Assembly: GCF_963169125.1 (NCBI RefSeq)
Contig: NC_084794.1
Location: 225,429,409-225,493,408, forward strand
DNA from: Humulus lupulus
Lineage: Eukaryota; Streptophyta; Magnoliopsida; Rosales; Cannabaceae
Reading direction: 5' to 3'
DNA: 64,000 nt
The notes under the pieces are model-generated. The model was given only the letters and a program-made list of their open reading frames with translations, ran no database searches and was not told the DNA's origin. Positions 9,030-21,811 of the stretch are shown here, in pieces. Position 1 is the stretch's first letter. Each line of letters begins with the position of its first letter. Both the position numbers and the translations under genes were made by a program.

Positions 9030-12000
9030 ATGTCTCTCCGAAGATCTGCTCGCACCAACGGGAACGCTTCCAACGATGTTCCAGCGACCAATGCGGTCCC
9101 TACCGTTCGCCGAAGGAGAGTACGTGTTACTGCTCGCCGCAACGCACCGGCACAGCCAGCTGACAACACTGCAGAGATTGCCAGACTACGACAGCAAGTC
9201 GAGGAACTTCTGCAGCAACAACGCCAACAGGCTCAATCTCAGCCTCAGCCTCCGCCACAGCCGCAGCCGCAGCCACAGCCAATGGCCCCAGCACCCCAAC
9301 AAGTTGGTCCGTATGGGGGATGGCCTATGACGAACTACGCTCCTTATCCTGTTCAGCACATGGAGCCAGTGTACGAGAGGTTCCGCAAGCAGCACGCTCC
9401 GAACTTCGAAGGGACTACGGACCCCTTTGAAGCAGAAGAATGGCTAAGGAATGTGGAGCCGATCCTAGCCCACATGAACCTTAGTAATGCAGACCGCATA
9501 TCCTGCGTCTCATCTTTGCTCAAGAAAGATGCCAGGATATGGTGGGACTTGGTCCAGCAATCCCACGATGCTGCCACCATGACGTGGACCCGATTTGTGG
9601 AGCTCTTCCACAAGAAGTACTACAATTCAGCAGTGCTTGCTACGAGAGTTGAGGAGTTCACCAATCTAAAGCAAGGGAATTTAACAGTGGCGGAATATGC
9701 TCGTCAGTTCGATCGCTTAGCGAAGTTCGCAGCAGAGTTGGTTCCAACCGACTATCTAAGGGTGAACAAGTTTGTTAGAGGACTTCGCCCGAAGATCGAG
9801 ATGGGGGTTAAACTAGCAAACCCGGGAAACACTTCATATGCCGACGTTCTTGAGACGGCAATTGAAGTAGAAAGGTTGCAAGCCAACGTGAGCAAAGAAG
9901 AAGCCAGCAAGCCGGAACCTAGGCAGCAGAGCCAACCTCAGGCCAGTCGGAACAACAATCAGTCCAGCAACAGTCAGTCCAACAACAACGGTAACGGACA
10001 GAAGAGAAGGCATCCTGACAACAAGCAAGCCGACAACAATAAAAGGGCACGACCAAGTAATGGGGGAAATAGGTCGGGCTACGTGGAATACCCGCCATGT
10101 GCCAAATGTCAGAAGAAGCACCCCGGAGAATGCCGTGCCAACACCAAGGAGTGTTTCAACTGTGGTCAAGAAGGGCATCGTAAAAGAGACTGTCCTCAGC
10201 AAAAGCCGGAAGGAAAGAAGGACGAAAAGATGGTTCCTGCTCGGGTTTTTGCCTTAACCCAAGGAGAGGCGGATGCTAGCAACAAGGTGGTCACAGGTCA
10301 GGTTTCCATCCTCAATAAATTATGTCATGTATTATTTGATTCGGGAGCCACCCATTCGTATATTTCGTTAGGAATGATAGATAAACTAGACAAACCTAGT
10401 GAAAGATTTAGAACTAGGTTTGCAACCGAGTTGCCTTCGGGCAAAGTAGTTCTATCATCACGAATTGTACGAGGCGTACCAATCAAGATTGAGGACAAGG
10501 AACTAGAAGGAGACCTGATAGAGCTGGTGATCAAAGACTTCGACGTCATACTAGGCATGGATTGGCTAGCACGGCATGGCGCAACGATCGACTGCAGACG
10601 CAAGAAGGTGACATTCGATACTCCTGACGGCCAGAAACTGTGCTTCATGGGACAAGCTTCAGGACTACGCACACCGTTAGTATCATCTCTCAAAGCTCAG
10701 AGAATGATGGAGAAAGGATGTCAAGCATTCTTAGCCAACATCACGAATGTGGAGAAGGAGACATCACTCAAAGTTGGAGATGTTCGAGTCATACAAGAAT
10801 TTCCAGAAGTTTTCCCCGATGACTTGCCAGGATTGCCGCCAACTAGAGAAATAGACTTCACGATAGAATTAGTACCGGGCACCGAGCCTATCTCTAAGGC
10901 ACCATACCGGATGGCACCTACGGAACTCAAGGAGTTAAAGACGCAGCTACAAGAACTCCTAGACTTGGGTTTCATTAGGCCAAGCCATTCACCATGGGGA
11001 GCTCCGGTACTATTCGTGAAAAAGAAGGACGGAAGTATGCGCATGTGCATAGACTACCGTGAGCTGAATAAAGTAACGATTAAGAACAAATACCCGCTAC
11101 CTCGGATTGATGATTTGTTTGATCAACTCCGAGGCGCGACTGTATTCTCTAAGATCGATTTACGGTCCGGGTATCATCAGCTCAAGGTAAAGGGGGAAGA
11201 TATTCCTAAGACAGCCTTTAGGACTCGTTATGGACATTACGAGTTCTTAGTTATGTCTTTTGGTCTTACTAACGCGCCAGCCGCGTTTATGGACTTAATG
11301 AATAGGGTCTTCAAGGACTACTTGGATAAATTCGTCGTTGTGTTCATCGACGACATTTTAATTTACTCCAAGGATGAAGTGGAGCACGAGGAACACTTGA
11401 GGATAATTTTGACGCGATTGAAGGAGCACCAACTCTACGCGAAGTTCAAGAAATGCGAGTTTTGGCTCTCACAAGTGGCGTTCCTCGGGCACATCATATC
11501 GAAAGACGGAGTTGCAGTAGATCCATCGAAGGTAGAGGCCGTGAAAGATTGGCCTAGACCAAAGAACGCGTCGGAAGTAAGAAGCTTCTTAGGGCTAGCA
11601 GGTTACTATAGAAAGTTTGTAGAGGGCTTTTCTAAAATAGCCACTCCACTCACCAACCTGACCCGGAAGCAACAAAAGTTTAACTGGAATGATAAGTGTG
11701 AGGAAAGCTTCCAGTTGCGTAAGGATAAGCTTTGCTCAACACCAGTACTTAGTGTCCCAACACCCAACGACAAGTTCGTTGTCTACTGTGATGCATCAAA
11801 GTTAGGATTGGGATGCGTACTGATGCAAAATGACAAGGTGATAGCCTACGCGTCACGTCAGTTAAAGGAGTATGAACAACGCTATCCAACTCACGATATG
11901 GAGTTGGCAGCGGTGGTCTTTGCGTTAAAAATCTGGCGCCATTATCTTTACGGAGAACGGTGCGAGATTTATACGGACCACAAAAGTTTAAAATACTTCT

Positions 12001-13670
12001 TTACTCAGAAGGAGCTTAACATGAGGCAGCGCCGGTGGTTGGAATTAGTAAAGGATTACGACTGCGAAATCCTATACCACCCGGGGAAGGCAAACGTAGT
12101 TGCCGATGCACTTAGCCGAAAAAGTTATGGGAACTTAGCAGCCTTATCCGGAATAGAAAAGCCACTACAGCAGGAGCTTATCAGTGCCGGAATAGAAGTG
12201 GTTGTAGGCAAGTTGGCTAACTTGTCTATCCAATCGAATATGCTAGAAGACATACGGAATGGTCAGAGACATGATGATTCACTAGCAACGCACATGGATG
12301 CAGTCAGAGAAGGCAAGACTACAGATTTCTCAATATCCAGTCAAGGTTTATTGAGATATAAGGATCGGGTATGCGTGCCAGACGATCAAAGTATTAAGAA
12401 GACGATCCTAGAAGAAGCGCACAACACCCCATACTCGGTTCATCCAGGGTCTACCAAGATGACTCATGACATCAAGGCAGTCTATTGGTGGCCAGGGATG
12501 AAGAAGGACATAGCAGAATATGTATCTAAGTGTCTGGTATGCCAGCAAGTGAAGGCGGAGCATCAGCGGCCTGCAGGATTATTGCAACCGCTTAGCATAC
12601 CGGAGTGGAAGTGGGACGATATAGCCATGGACTTCGTGACGGGTCTGCCAAAGACAAATAAGCAGCATGATTCTGCTTGGATAGTCATAGATAGACTAAC
12701 CAAGTCGGCTCATTTTCTGCCTGTTAAGACTTCTTATACGGCAGACCAATATGCAGACATCTACATCCAAGAGATTGTACGATTGCATGGAATCCCCAAG
12801 ACGATAGTATCAGATAGAGGATCAGTGTTTACGTCAAGATTTTGGAGAAGCTTACAGCAAGCCATGGGTACTAAGTTAAGTCTTAGTACAGCTTTCCATC
12901 CTCAGACAGATGGGCAGTCAGAGCGTACGATTCAGATTTTAGAGGATATGCTACGCGCATGTGTACTTGACTTCGGAGGATCGTGGAACAAGTACTTACC
13001 GCTGATCGAGTTCTCGTACAACAACAGCTACCAGTCGACGATCGAGATGGCACCTTATGAGTTGCTATATGGAAGAAGGTGTCGATCACCGTTGCACTGG
13101 GACGAGGTAGGAGAAAGGCAGCTTCTAGGGCCCGAAGCTGTTAGACAAGCACAAGAAGCAGTAACGCTTATTAGACAGCGTATGCTTGCTGCTCAAAGCC
13201 GACAGAAGAGCTATGCGGATACCAAGCGACGCGATGTGGAGTTCCAAGTTGGAGATCAAGTCTTCCTGAAGATATCTCCTATGAAGGGTGTCAAGCGGTT
13301 CGGGAAGAAAGGCAAGCTCAGTCCCCGATTCTTAGGTCCTTTTGAGATATTGGACAAAGTGGGACCAGTTGCGTATAGACTAGCCCTACCGCCAGCACTA
13401 GCCGATAGTCACAACGTCTTCCACATCTCGATGTTACGCAAGTATGTGTCAGACCCATCTCACGTCCTCAAGTACGACACCATAGCACTCCAGAAGGACT
13501 TAAGTTACGAGGAACGACCGGTTAGCATCCTAGATAGGGGGATGAAGCAGTTACGGTCCAAGAGCTTTCCTATAGTTAAAGTCCTATGGAGCAATAGTTC
13601 TGAACGCGAGGCAACGTGGGAGTTGGAAGAGGACATGCAGAGCCGGTATCCGGAGTTATTTGGTAAGTAA
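9030..13670 (+). CDS. gag-pol: Element B Gag-Pol polyprotein, intact
   Basis: 1546 residues in one frame from ATG ([10 protein letters not shown], usual for this Gag type). Gag: a Q/P-rich stretch about 60-100, capsid-like [13 protein letters not shown] about 125, and CCHC zinc knuckle [14 protein letters not shown] at 375-388. Protease: DSG at 437-439. Reverse transcriptase: about 640-815, with FIDD at 772-775. RNase H: starts near 915, with VYCDAS (D921). Integrase: zinc-binding H/C region about 1130-1180, then catalytic D1201, D1262 and E1298 with 35 residues between the last two. GPF/Y region (FLGPFEI) near 1433 and a chromodomain-like C-terminus from about 1498 ([10 protein letters not shown]). 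No stop or frameshift is present, and there is no separate pol start. The product would build virus-like particles, copy the element RNA and integrate the cDNA; the chromodomain usually directs insertion to heterochromatin. Confidence 0.96.
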   Translation: MSLRRSARTNGNASNDVPATNAVPTVRRRRVRVTARRNAPAQPADNTAEIARLRQQVEELLQQQRQQAQSQPQPPPQPQPQPQPMAPAPQQVGPYGGWPMTNYAPYPVQHMEPVYERFRKQHAPNFEGTTDPFEAEEWLRNVEPILAHMNLSNADRISCVSSLLKKDARIWWDLVQQSHDAATMTWTRFVELFHKKYYNSAVLATRVEEFTNLKQGNLTVAEYARQFDRLAKFAAELVPTDYLRVNKFVRGLRPKIEMGVKLANPGNTSYADVLETAIEVERLQANVSKEEASKPEPRQQSQPQASRNNNQSSNSQSNNNGNGQKRRHPDNKQADNNKRARPSNGGNRSGYVEYPPCAKCQKKHPGECRANTKECFNCGQEGHRKRDCPQQKPEGKKDEKMVPARVFALTQGEADASNKVVTGQVSILNKLCHVLFDSGATHSYISLGMIDKLDKPSERFRTRFATELPSGKVVLSSRIVRGVPIKIEDKELEGDLIELVIKDFDVILGMDWLARHGATIDCRRKKVTFDTPDGQKLCFMGQASGLRTPLVSSLKAQRMMEKGCQAFLANITNVEKETSLKVGDVRVIQEFPEVFPDDLPGLPPTREIDFTIELVPGTEPISKAPYRMAPTELKELKTQLQELLDLGFIRPSHSPWGAPVLFVKKKDGSMRMCIDYRELNKVTIKNKYPLPRIDDLFDQLRGATVFSKIDLRSGYHQLKVKGEDIPKTAFRTRYGHYEFLVMSFGLTNAPAAFMDLMNRVFKDYLDKFVVVFIDDILIYSKDEVEHEEHLRIILTRLKEHQLYAKFKKCEFWLSQVAFLGHIISKDGVAVDPSKVEAVKDWPRPKNASEVRSFLGLAGYYRKFVEGFSKIATPLTNLTRKQQKFNWNDKCEESFQLRKDKLCSTPVLSVPTPNDKFVVYCDASKLGLGCVLMQNDKVIAYASRQLKEYEQRYPTHDMELAAVVFALKIWRHYLYGERCEIYTDHKSLKYFFTQKELNMRQRRWLELVKDYDCEILYHPGKANVVADALSRKSYGNLAALSGIEKPLQQELISAGIEVVVGKLANLSIQSNMLEDIRNGQRHDDSLATHMDAVREGKTTDFSISSQGLLRYKDRVCVPDDQSIKKTILEEAHNTPYSVHPGSTKMTHDIKAVYWWPGMKKDIAEYVSKCLVCQQVKAEHQRPAGLLQPLSIPEWKWDDIAMDFVTGLPKTNKQHDSAWIVIDRLTKSAHFLPVKTSYTADQYADIYIQEIVRLHGIPKTIVSDRGSVFTSRFWRSLQQAMGTKLSLSTAFHPQTDGQSERTIQILEDMLRACVLDFGGSWNKYLPLIEFSYNNSYQSTIEMAPYELLYGRRCRSPLHWDEVGERQLLGPEAVRQAQEAVTLIRQRMLAAQSRQKSYADTKRRDVEFQVGDQVFLKISPMKGVKRFGKKGKLSPRFLGPFEILDKVGPVAYRLALPPALADSHNVFHISMLRKYVSDPSHVLKYDTIALQKDLSYEERPVSILDRGMKQLRSKSFPIVKVLWSNSSEREATWELEEDMQSRYPELFGK

Positions 13671-13691
13671 ATTTCGAGGACGAAATTCTTT

Positions 13692-13706
13692 TTAGTAGGG
13701 GAGAAT
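13692..13706 (+). other. Element B polypurine tract
   Basis: AGTAGGGGAGAA directly before the 3' LTR. It is preceded by ATTTCGAGGACGAAATT, which commonly follows pol in plant chromoviruses. It would prime plus-strand DNA synthesis. Confidence 0.85.
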
Positions 13707-15624
13707 TGTAGAGTCCAAGAACTTTACTTAGCTAATTGTTTAGTAGTATTATAGTATGTTTAGTGTTATCATTGTTACTTTGGATTTTTGGTTCAGACCG
13801 GGAGTTATTTGGACACTCATAGTAGTACTTATAGATTTTCTAAGTTTAACCTATAGTTTAAGAATATTAAGTATAACCTAAGGTTTGATTAATGTGTCTG
13901 ATATTAAGGAATATATTATTATATTATAAGGTTTAGACATCAACCAATAGGATTTTAAGCACATGTTTTGAATGGTAATTAAGGATTTAGTATTTTTGAG
14001 GATTAAATTAAATAAGGGTAAAAGTTTGAATGTATAGGGTCAGTCAGCAGCTTTGAGCACGTTGAGGGCTTAGTCAAGGCTGTTTACTCCATTCAAACTC
14101 AGCTAAAAATGTGTAAATTCGTGTTTAAATATTCAGCGTATGCCGATATATCGCAGCTATAGGGGGCGATATGTCGCAGCACGTAGATACGGAAAACACG
14201 AATCGATGCACGGTCGCCTCGGGAACAAAGGTCCAGGCGATATATCGCCTATAGGGGGCGATATATCGCCTCCACCAGCATGAATTCAAATACATTTGAA
14301 TTCTTTTCCCTTCAGCCATTCAAACTCCTTCAACAGTCCAGCATCTTCTGAACGAGTCTTCAGCCTCTGCTGAACGATTATTCAAATGATTTTCACCTAA
14401 AAAGCCATTATTTTTATTCAAGTAAAATCAAGATATTTTCATTCCCAAACTCTATAAATAGGACCTAGTACCCAGCCATTATTCACCATTTGCTCTAAGT
14501 TCAGAGGCTGCTAGTGTTAAGTGAGTGAGAGAGTGTAAACACTTGGTTTGGGGAAAAACTATAAGCTTAAACATCATAAGCTTATCAAACACTTGGGAAG
14601 TAAGTGAGTGCTATAGTATTTCGGTGGATGTTAGATTGATCTTGCAATCTTTGAGGTAAACCCAAAACTCTAGTCCTTTCTGTATTCTATGTTATTTCTT
14701 TTCTCAAAACCTTCTACTCAGTCCCCTAACCTTATTCTTATTTTTGGTTAGGGAATCCAAGTTCTTAAGCACTTAAGTGGTGGTAAGCATATTTTCGTTT
14801 AATGGTTTAGTCTTCCTATTCTCTTTCATTTCATCTCCTTTCTTTAGACTCACCCTTGTTCATTGTGGTTTTAGGAGTGTTCCAAAAGTCCTAACTCAGT
14901 CCATTTTATCCCGGTAACTTTGGTAAGGAAAATAGGCTAGAATTAATATGTTATGTGCTTATGTTATCTATATGTTTATGTTATTAAAAGTGTTATGATA
15001 TGTATATGTGTATGTAGGCTTGGGCATATGACCCATATGACTAACAAGACCCCAAATGGGTTATGGGCATATGACCTACTTAGCTAGTAGGACCCCATTA
15101 ACCCCATGGGCATATGCTTGTTTAGTCTATGGGACCCCAAGTAATAATGGCCATTATAATAAGTGTATGTTATATGTATTATGTTAAGTCTTTATGTTTT
15201 CTTATGAAATTGTGTATATGACTATGTGTTAGGTTTTTCCTTGCTGGGCATTAGGCTCACTCCTTTCTGTTTATGTGCAGGAAAATAAGCTTAGAGGCGG
15301 TAAGATTCGTGACGCTTGGAGAATGTGTATCGATGATGAATGGAGTCAAGGGGCCGAGCGTTATCGATTCGAGGATGTAGTCTCCTTTTATGTTTTTTAT
15401 GGTTTTACATGTATTTTCCGCATTATTATGTAATGTCTTTTATTTTAAATCTTATTTTGTTTTAAAGACAATGGGATCCCAAAATCCTTCTTAGTATTCT
15501 GTTTCTTTGTAAATAACTCTTATTTTCAAGTTACTCAATAAATTATGGTATTTTCGTAAAATGTAAGTTTTTTATGTATAGTTTCGATAATGGTCCAATT
15601 AGTCTAGATTAGTGGGTCATTACA
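13707..15624 (+). repeat. Element B 3' LTR
   Basis: 1918 bp, co-linear with the 5' LTR at a constant offset of 7748. The only mismatch I found reading both copies is C14662 versus T6914. It ends GGTCATTACA, followed by the target duplication TGCTG. Confidence 0.97.
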
Positions 15625-15802
15625 TGCTGTGGCACCAGTTGTACAACCACCTGAGGTTGGGAACATGTGGGAGCCACTGTATGAGCGCTTCAGGAGGCAA
15701 CATCCTCCAACCTTTGAGGGAGGACCAAATCCATTGAAGGCCGAACAGTGGATGAGTATGATCACTTCTATCCTGGATTTTATAAGGGTGGAAGGTAATG
15801 AC
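15625..15802 (+). pseudogene. Element A gag, second fragment
   Basis: Continues A's gag after element B; the first five bases are the duplicated target. The translation has EPLYERFRRQHPPTFEGG and EQWMSMITSILDF, matching the start of the capsid-like Retrotrans_gag region (B has [17 protein letters not shown] at the same place). The frame stops at the copia insertion at 15803. A reappears only at the zinc knuckle (38177), so most of the capsid is missing. Confidence 0.75.
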
Positions 15803-17647
15803 TGTTAGGGTTTTATGCCCTAATTAAAACTCAATTTCTTTGTAATCTCATTTATTATCAATAAAAGAATAGAAATCTTTTTTTGACTTGGTTAATCACT
15901 TTGCTCACATGCTTTATTTTCATGATTATTTGTTTAATATAAACTTCTACTAAATCCCGAGCATATAGCTAATCGTATTTATAGTAGCGTAATCACAGTG
16001 GAATATAAATATGATTATATGTTCAAAATAAGTTAGGCCTAAGATTAGTCAGTGCACAAGATTTACACTGACTTGCCAATCTACGATATGATCTACTTAC
16101 ACATTGTATTGTTATGTTCTTTCCAAAACTTTAGTAAAGTAGATAATATCAGATGTATTTGTTACATCGGACATGACAGATATTGACAGTTGATAGGATA
16201 AGTAAACATATCGTTATTATTTATTCTAGTCATATCATATAGTTGACCATAGGTCAATTCAATCTCAATTCTGAGTGTTTAGTATTCTAACTGATTGTAT
16301 TATTTGAGTTCTTTGACTTGTTCGTTACCAGCTTACCCTACGAACTAGCCCATACTTACATCTTGGGAACCCGATAGTATAATTGGCTGGGAGTGTTAAT
16401 CATAGATATGAACATCTATAGCTTATGATGAAGAAGTGAAACAATGGTTTCCTTTTAGTTTGGTTCAATGTGCTATGATAGAGATCTCATTTCAGTAATT
16501 AATATTAGTTTACTAAAATTACATTTACAAGGAACTAAGTGTTTTAAGGATAAAATACAATGAGGGGTAAAATGGTATTTTAGTCCCATCTCATTGTAGA
16601 CCGTCTATAGAGGATTGAGTGACAATTATGGTTGTAACAATGGATAATTAATAGCGTATCTATATTTTTTATAGATCGTTCTATGAATTCAAGAGTGCAA
16701 TTCCGAGTCTATACTGGAGTCACGAGGAATTAATAAGTTAGCAAGTTTATTTGTTAGATTTATGATAACTTATTGGAGCTTGATTTCATAGGCCCATAGT
16801 CCCCACTGAACCTTAGATAAAATCATCTAGATATTCTCAATTAATTGATATAATTATCAATTAGAATTATCAATGTTGACCAGGTCAATTTTGGATAGTT
16901 TCATAGAGTTATGTAATTTTGAGAAGAAAAGAGAAATTAGGGCAGATTAATTAATTAAGATAAATTGGTATCTAAATTAATAATTGAGTTTAAATCAAGG
17001 TTCAAATTATAAATAATTAATTTGATAAAGGATTTAAATAATTATTTAATTAATTAAATCAATAGAAAATAATACATGCCTTGATTTTAAGTACAATGAG
17101 CTTCTAATCAAATGGGGAATTTCACAGGCCTAAAGCCCATGATAATTTCTACCTAGGGCTATTGATTGGATATTATTTTATTGATTTTTTAATTAAATAA
17201 ATGACCTAATTGAGTCTATAAAAGGAATATTAAGAGAGAAGTCAAAACATAAGTTCAGATTTCTGAAACACAAGTTTCTGATAGTTTTTAGATTCTCTCT
17301 AAACATAAGTCATTTTCTAAGCCTTATTGTTATTCTCTCTGTATCTATCTCATGTGTTGAGAATTGCCCACCCTAGTCTAGGTGATTCCAAGGATACTTT
17401 GGAAGACTGTGAAGAAAATTGAAGATCGGTTCAGTTTCTTGGTAATACTCTGCGATAGAAAGGATATAAGGGTTAGAGAAACTGAAGGAATGACTCACTC
17501 GTTCCGCCGCATATAATGTAAGTATTCTTATCATTATTTCTCTTTGAATTCAATTTTAGAAACATGTTCAAGGTTGTCTCATATTAATTTGTTTAATATT
17601 AGATCTACATGAAAATAAATAAAGATCTTGTATAAGGTTTCCCAACA
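15803..17647 (+). repeat. Element C 5' LTR
   Basis: Begins TGTTAGGG and ends CCCAACA, 1845 bp. Its first 430 bp align with 37749-38176. A TATA-like AGTCTATAAAAGG lies near 17213. The primer site that should follow is not intact: ACTG is followed by ACCTCAAAG rather than GTATCAGAG, so a small deletion or change removed it. Confidence 0.85.
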
Positions 17648-19138
17648 ACTGACCTCAAAGACTTTGGTAATCTTTATTTTCATGCATGGACATGTTAAAA
17701 ATTGAATTATTTGATGTGTTTGAATAATTGGACGGCTTTTCATGTTTTTTATGAAGCATATTGATTTTATGTGATTATTAACAATTTTTAGGTTATTTTG
17801 TTGTGTTTTTTATGCCATTAATTTTTACATATGCTTTATTTTGTGTAAAACATGTTAAAAATTAAATAGAAAATTGTTTTGGTTTGAAAAATTGCACAAA
17901 TTTTTTTTAGCATGGCTGCCCATGCTTGTGTGCTCACCGCGTTCATTCGCGTACGCACCAGCACCCGGTACTATTCATCCGAAAAACAATTTAAAAAAAA
18001 AAAAAGTTAAAGAAAATAAAAATTATGAAAATTGATTATTTATAATCAAAGCCAAAAAATATAAGATTTGTTTTATCAATTAAAAAATTGTTTTTTAAAA
18101 TAAGATATTTTTGTTGGTTTAGATTTAAATAATTAGATATTTTTACAAAGATTCAAATTCAAATTTAAAAATAGACTAACAACTTAATTTTAAATATTTT
18201 AATATATTAAAATATTTGAATTAAGATATCATATATTTAAGATATTTTCTTCTAAATACTTAATATTTTTATTAAATCTTTATTTAAAAATATAAATATC
18301 TGTTTATTCTATAGTTTATAATATTTAAATTATTTGAAATTTGAAATTTTTTAGTTAGATATTTTCATGGATATTTGAATTTGTTTAACTGTTTTAAGAT
18401 ATTTAGGATTGTTATAACTATTAATATTTTTTTAATTGGTTAAAATATTAGTTTATTGTTATAACAACACAATATATTTTTGAAAAACAGTTAAAATATT
18501 GATTTTAAAATTTAAAATTGGTTAAATTTTGAAAAATATAATTTTTTTTTCAACCAATTAATAAAATATTTTTTTAATAAATGGGATTTAAATTAACTTT
18601 GGCTAATTGTTGATAAATCCTATTTAAATTAAATTAATATTTTTCAAATTAATCTAAATCAAGTTGATTGTTGATAAATGAAATTTAAATTAACTTTTTT
18701 TAATTGTTGATAAATTTCATTTAAATTGACTTATTTTTTGTAAAAATTTAATTAATTCAAATTTTTTGATAAATTCTAGATAATTAGTTGTGGTATTTTT
18801 GCATAAATTCATAGACTTGCTCATATAGTAACATGATTAGGCCCATCAAATTATAATATGTCTATTTGCACTATATGTGGTATTTTTGCAATTGGGCTTA
18901 GATGCATATAGTGGCCCATACGTTTGTTAGATATATGGATTTTGCCAAATAAAATATTCATAAAATGACATGTTTTATTTGGGCCCATTAGAAAATGTAA
19001 AGTTTAAATTCCTCTCTTGTGGGTGATTACACTTGTGAATGCCTATTTGCTTTGCAAGACTATAGTGGGCCTAATCAATTAATAACAATTAATAAAATGA
19101 ATGTTTAAATCCCTGTCTTTTGGACCTTGTATGGAAGT
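17648..19138 (+). other. Element C leader, AT-rich, non-coding
   Basis: About 1.5 kb between C's 5' LTR and the Tat insertion. It is extremely AT-rich, with repeated ATTTAAATTAA and TTGTTGATAAAT stretches (18590-18740). No open frame, domain or primer site is visible. The sequence resumes after D at 31168. Confidence 0.6.
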
Positions 19139-19366
19139 TGTTGACCCTTGATTTGGCCAATGACACTGTTATCCCCAAAAAATGGAGATCGATAACGTGG
19201 CAATAGAGGTGACAAGTGGCAGTACATGGTCCGTAAAAGACACATTAAATAGTCAATAAATACATTGACTCCTCAGAGTTGTGATAAAATTTTGACTGGC
19301 TTGAGAAGTGTCATGACCGACTAGGCATGACCTTGTCCGACTAGTCACGACACTACTACCCAAGAG

Positions 19367-19556
19367 TGGCATGCTAGACCAGAGTGCCATGTTAGAGGAA
19401 AGACATGGCATGCTAGACCAGAGTGCCATGTTAGAGGAGAGACATGGCATGCTAGACCAGAGTGCCATGTTAGAGGAGAGACATGGCATGCTAGACCAGA
19501 GTACCATGTTAGAGGAGAGACATGGCATGCTAGACCAGAGTGCCATGTTAGACCAT
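19367..19556 (+). repeat. 39-bp minisatellite in solo LTR F
   Basis: Nearly five copies of a 39-bp unit that contains both GGCATGCTAGACCAGAGTGC and CATGTTAGAGGAGAGACAT. As 39 is divisible by three, both strands stay open and mimic proteins made of 13-residue repeats; these are not genes. It is followed (19557-19760) by looser GCATGT and CCTACCAGCAAGTG repeats. Confidence 0.88.
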
Positions 19557-20025
19557 CACTTGCATATGTCCAACATGCATGTGTTCAACCAGCACTTGCA
19601 TGTCCTACCACTTGCATATGTCCAGCATGCATGTGTCCGACTAACGCTTGCATGTCCTACCAGCAAGTGGTCCTACCAGCAAGTGTATGTCCTACCAGTA
19701 AGTGGTCCTACCAGCAAGTGTTTGTCCTACCAGCATGCACATGTCAGACAAGCAAGTGTATATCCTACCAGCTAAGTGTGTGACTGTCCAGTAGAGGTGT
19801 GTTCGACCAGCTTGAAGGAGATATGGGTCGACCAGATAGAGGAGGACTAAGTCAAGATTCCTAGAAACGGCTTCAACAAGAACCGGTCTTGGCACACGCG
19901 GGAATCTCTCATTCTTCCCACAAATTGGGTGTTCTGTTATATTTTGAATATTTTTGTAATTTAAATGTAATAAATATAATCAAATATCCCGATTCTAGGG
20001 GATATCAGATGTATGATCCTAAGCC

Positions 20026-20033
20026 TATAAATA
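20026..20033 (+). promoter_or_regulatory. TATA box of solo LTR F
   Basis: TATAAATA in CCTATAAATATATGG, about 345 bp before the end of F. It sets F's orientation as plus. Confidence 0.55.
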
Positions 20034-20957
20034 TATGGCTTATGGGATTAGAAAGGGGCTTCTTCTTTGGAGACTTTTTGGGAAATTTTGGGTCTGAGTT
20101 TTCTAGAGAGAGAAAGTGCTTGTATCTGAAAGAACTCTTGTAATCTGTACTGAAGAAACTCAGTTGGCTCAGTTCATCTGATCTTGAGTACAGATCTATA
20201 ATCACAACTCTAAGTGGATTAGGCTATTACCAACATATTGGGGCTGAACCACTATAAAAATTGTTGTGTTATTTATTTTCTGTTCAAAAACCGTCTGTGT
20301 CGTTTTATTTCTCTTGAAGGTTTATTCGTTTTTGACGTTCTCACGTCGTTGGCCAAAAACGCGGTCAACAGACACAAAGTCAAAATAACGACAGAAAATG
20401 AGGTGAAAACAAGAAGAAAATAAAATGAAAAGTAAATAACACAAAAGATTTATAGTGGTTTGGCCCTAATGAGACGGTAATGACCTACGTTCACTTAGTG
20501 TTCTTATTGATATTGAATCCCGATCAAAGAACTAGGGTTCTTGAGTTTCACAAGTCTTAGGAAGATTACAATTTCGGTGGATAATCACACTATGCTTTTC
20601 TCTCTGAATACAAAGATTAAAAGTTCAAAAGTCCAGAAGTCCCTTCCTTGAGCCCTCCTCTTCTTATTTATAGGCTTAAGAGGGTTACATGAGCTGATGG
20701 ACATTAATAACAATTAATATCAGCATATCAAGGTAATAAAAGGAAACATTATCAATTCAATTATTACAAGATTGCGTATCCCAAAGGAAGTAAATGAGAG
20801 TATGCGACCAGACTGGTCGCACCTCATCAAGAGACTTGACGAATCAATAATTATCTGGTCGATGGTCGAACATGATCTCTTCACTCGAAACCGCCACGTG
20901 CCAGCCACGTGTAAGATAATCTTGCCACGTCATCGGGAGCCATTTTTTGGGTAAACA

Positions 20958-21811
20958 TTTGCCCCCAAGTTTATTTTACTGCAACCAGCATAAAGTAAAC
21001 TTAGGTGACCGACCTTTCGCCTGCTCGGTCAAATCTGTCAGAGCCGTCCATGCCTTCTCAAAAAAGGCAACTAATCATGTCTTTTCGGTTTCCCAAAAGT
21101 GGTCTGACGACTATTGCACTTACCCATGCCTCGGAAAATTACCCTTTATGATTTCCTAGGTAACTGCCCCTTACTCAATATAAGTTCCCCTCAAAATTAC
21201 TTTTTATCTTTTACTCTTTCCTTAAGAACTCTGAAGAACAAGGCACGACAGTTCAGGAATTCGGACAATCCTTCACGATCTGTGGAGATTTTAGCCAGAG
21301 ACTTTGCCTTAACGTTTCAGACATTTACTTCGACATTCATCCAAGTAAGTTCCCCAAACCTTTCATTCTTTGAGATGTCGTGCAATATCTGTCTTCCCTT
21401 CATTTTAGATTCTGAGTTCTTGAAAAACTTGTTTATGGGTAAATGGGTATGCTGATCTGCATTTAATATGGTAGGAAAATAACACTTTGCTGGGGTTAAG
21501 AATCAGTTTAGTAGCCAGGATAATTAATTTAGGGCATAAAATCGAAGTAAAAATTGGATTTTTAAGCCTGTAGAAAAACTGGGTTTTTCCCGCCCCTTCA
21601 GAGTCGAAAAAGTTTCTCCTAAAAAAACTTTTTACCTCTACTTTTTGATCCGTTTTCCAAACTGTTCGCATAGGATTTAGTGTTTTTGTCAGAATGCTGC
21701 TGGTCGTATAAAAGCTTAACTTTTATACACGAGCAACGTTATTCCAACTTTCATACTTCTTGGTCTTTTGGCCGTAAATTCTCATCTCCCCTTCTCTGTT
21801 CGCAGATTTTC
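20958..21811 (+). other. Element D spacer between LTR and antisense ORF
   Basis: About 850 bp between D's left LTR and the start of the antisense ORF. It contains stops in all frames over most of its length. It probably acts as 3' untranslated region for pol and as promoter/leader for the antisense ORF; an acceptor-like TTCTCTGTTCGCAG lies just before the ATG at 21812. Confidence 0.4.

Larger units (their letters stand above)
5959..15624 (+). mobile_element. Element B: complete young Tekay-like chromovirus
   Basis: A full-length 9666-bp Ty3/gypsy retrotransposon. LTRs of 1918 bp each (5959-7876 and 13707-15624) begin TGTAGAGTCC and end GGTCATTACA. Target duplication TGCTG is at 5954-5958 and 15625-15629. 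In order it has the 5' LTR, Met-tRNA primer site, a candidate leader intron, an extra ORF of 155 codons, a spacer, a single intact gag-pol of 1546 codons, a purine tract and the 3' LTR. I found one LTR mismatch, T6914 versus C14662, across the whole alignment. The C-terminal chromodomain-like motif and LTR style suggest Tekay/Del; the clade name is a recognition call. Confidence 0.95.
19167..20370 (+). mobile_element. Solo LTR F inside D's left LTR
   Basis: 1204 bp from TGTTATCCCC to GGTCAACA with target duplication GACAC at 19162-19166 and 20371-20375. It carries a TATA box (20026-20033) and, near 20220-20270, the ATTGGGGCTGAACCAC and TATAAAAA pattern seen in Tat-type LTRs. There is no internal domain, so it is a recombined solo LTR. 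Its 5' half is filled by short tandem repeats. Confidence 0.85.
19139..20957 (-). repeat. Element D 3' LTR, split by solo LTR F
   Basis: 19139-19166 and 20371-20957, about 610 bp without F and its duplicated target. It aligns with 30560-31167 (608 bp). In element orientation it begins TGTTTACCC and ends GGGTCAACA. The adjacent purine-rich CTTGGGGGCAAA (20958-20969 complement) serves as polypurine tract. Confidence 0.85.

Noticed and set aside
19253..19775. Repeat proteins on both strands (MLDQSAMLEERHG-type and MALWSSMPCLSSN-type)
   Set aside because: Both come from one 39-bp minisatellite, whose length is a multiple of three. No start context or homology.
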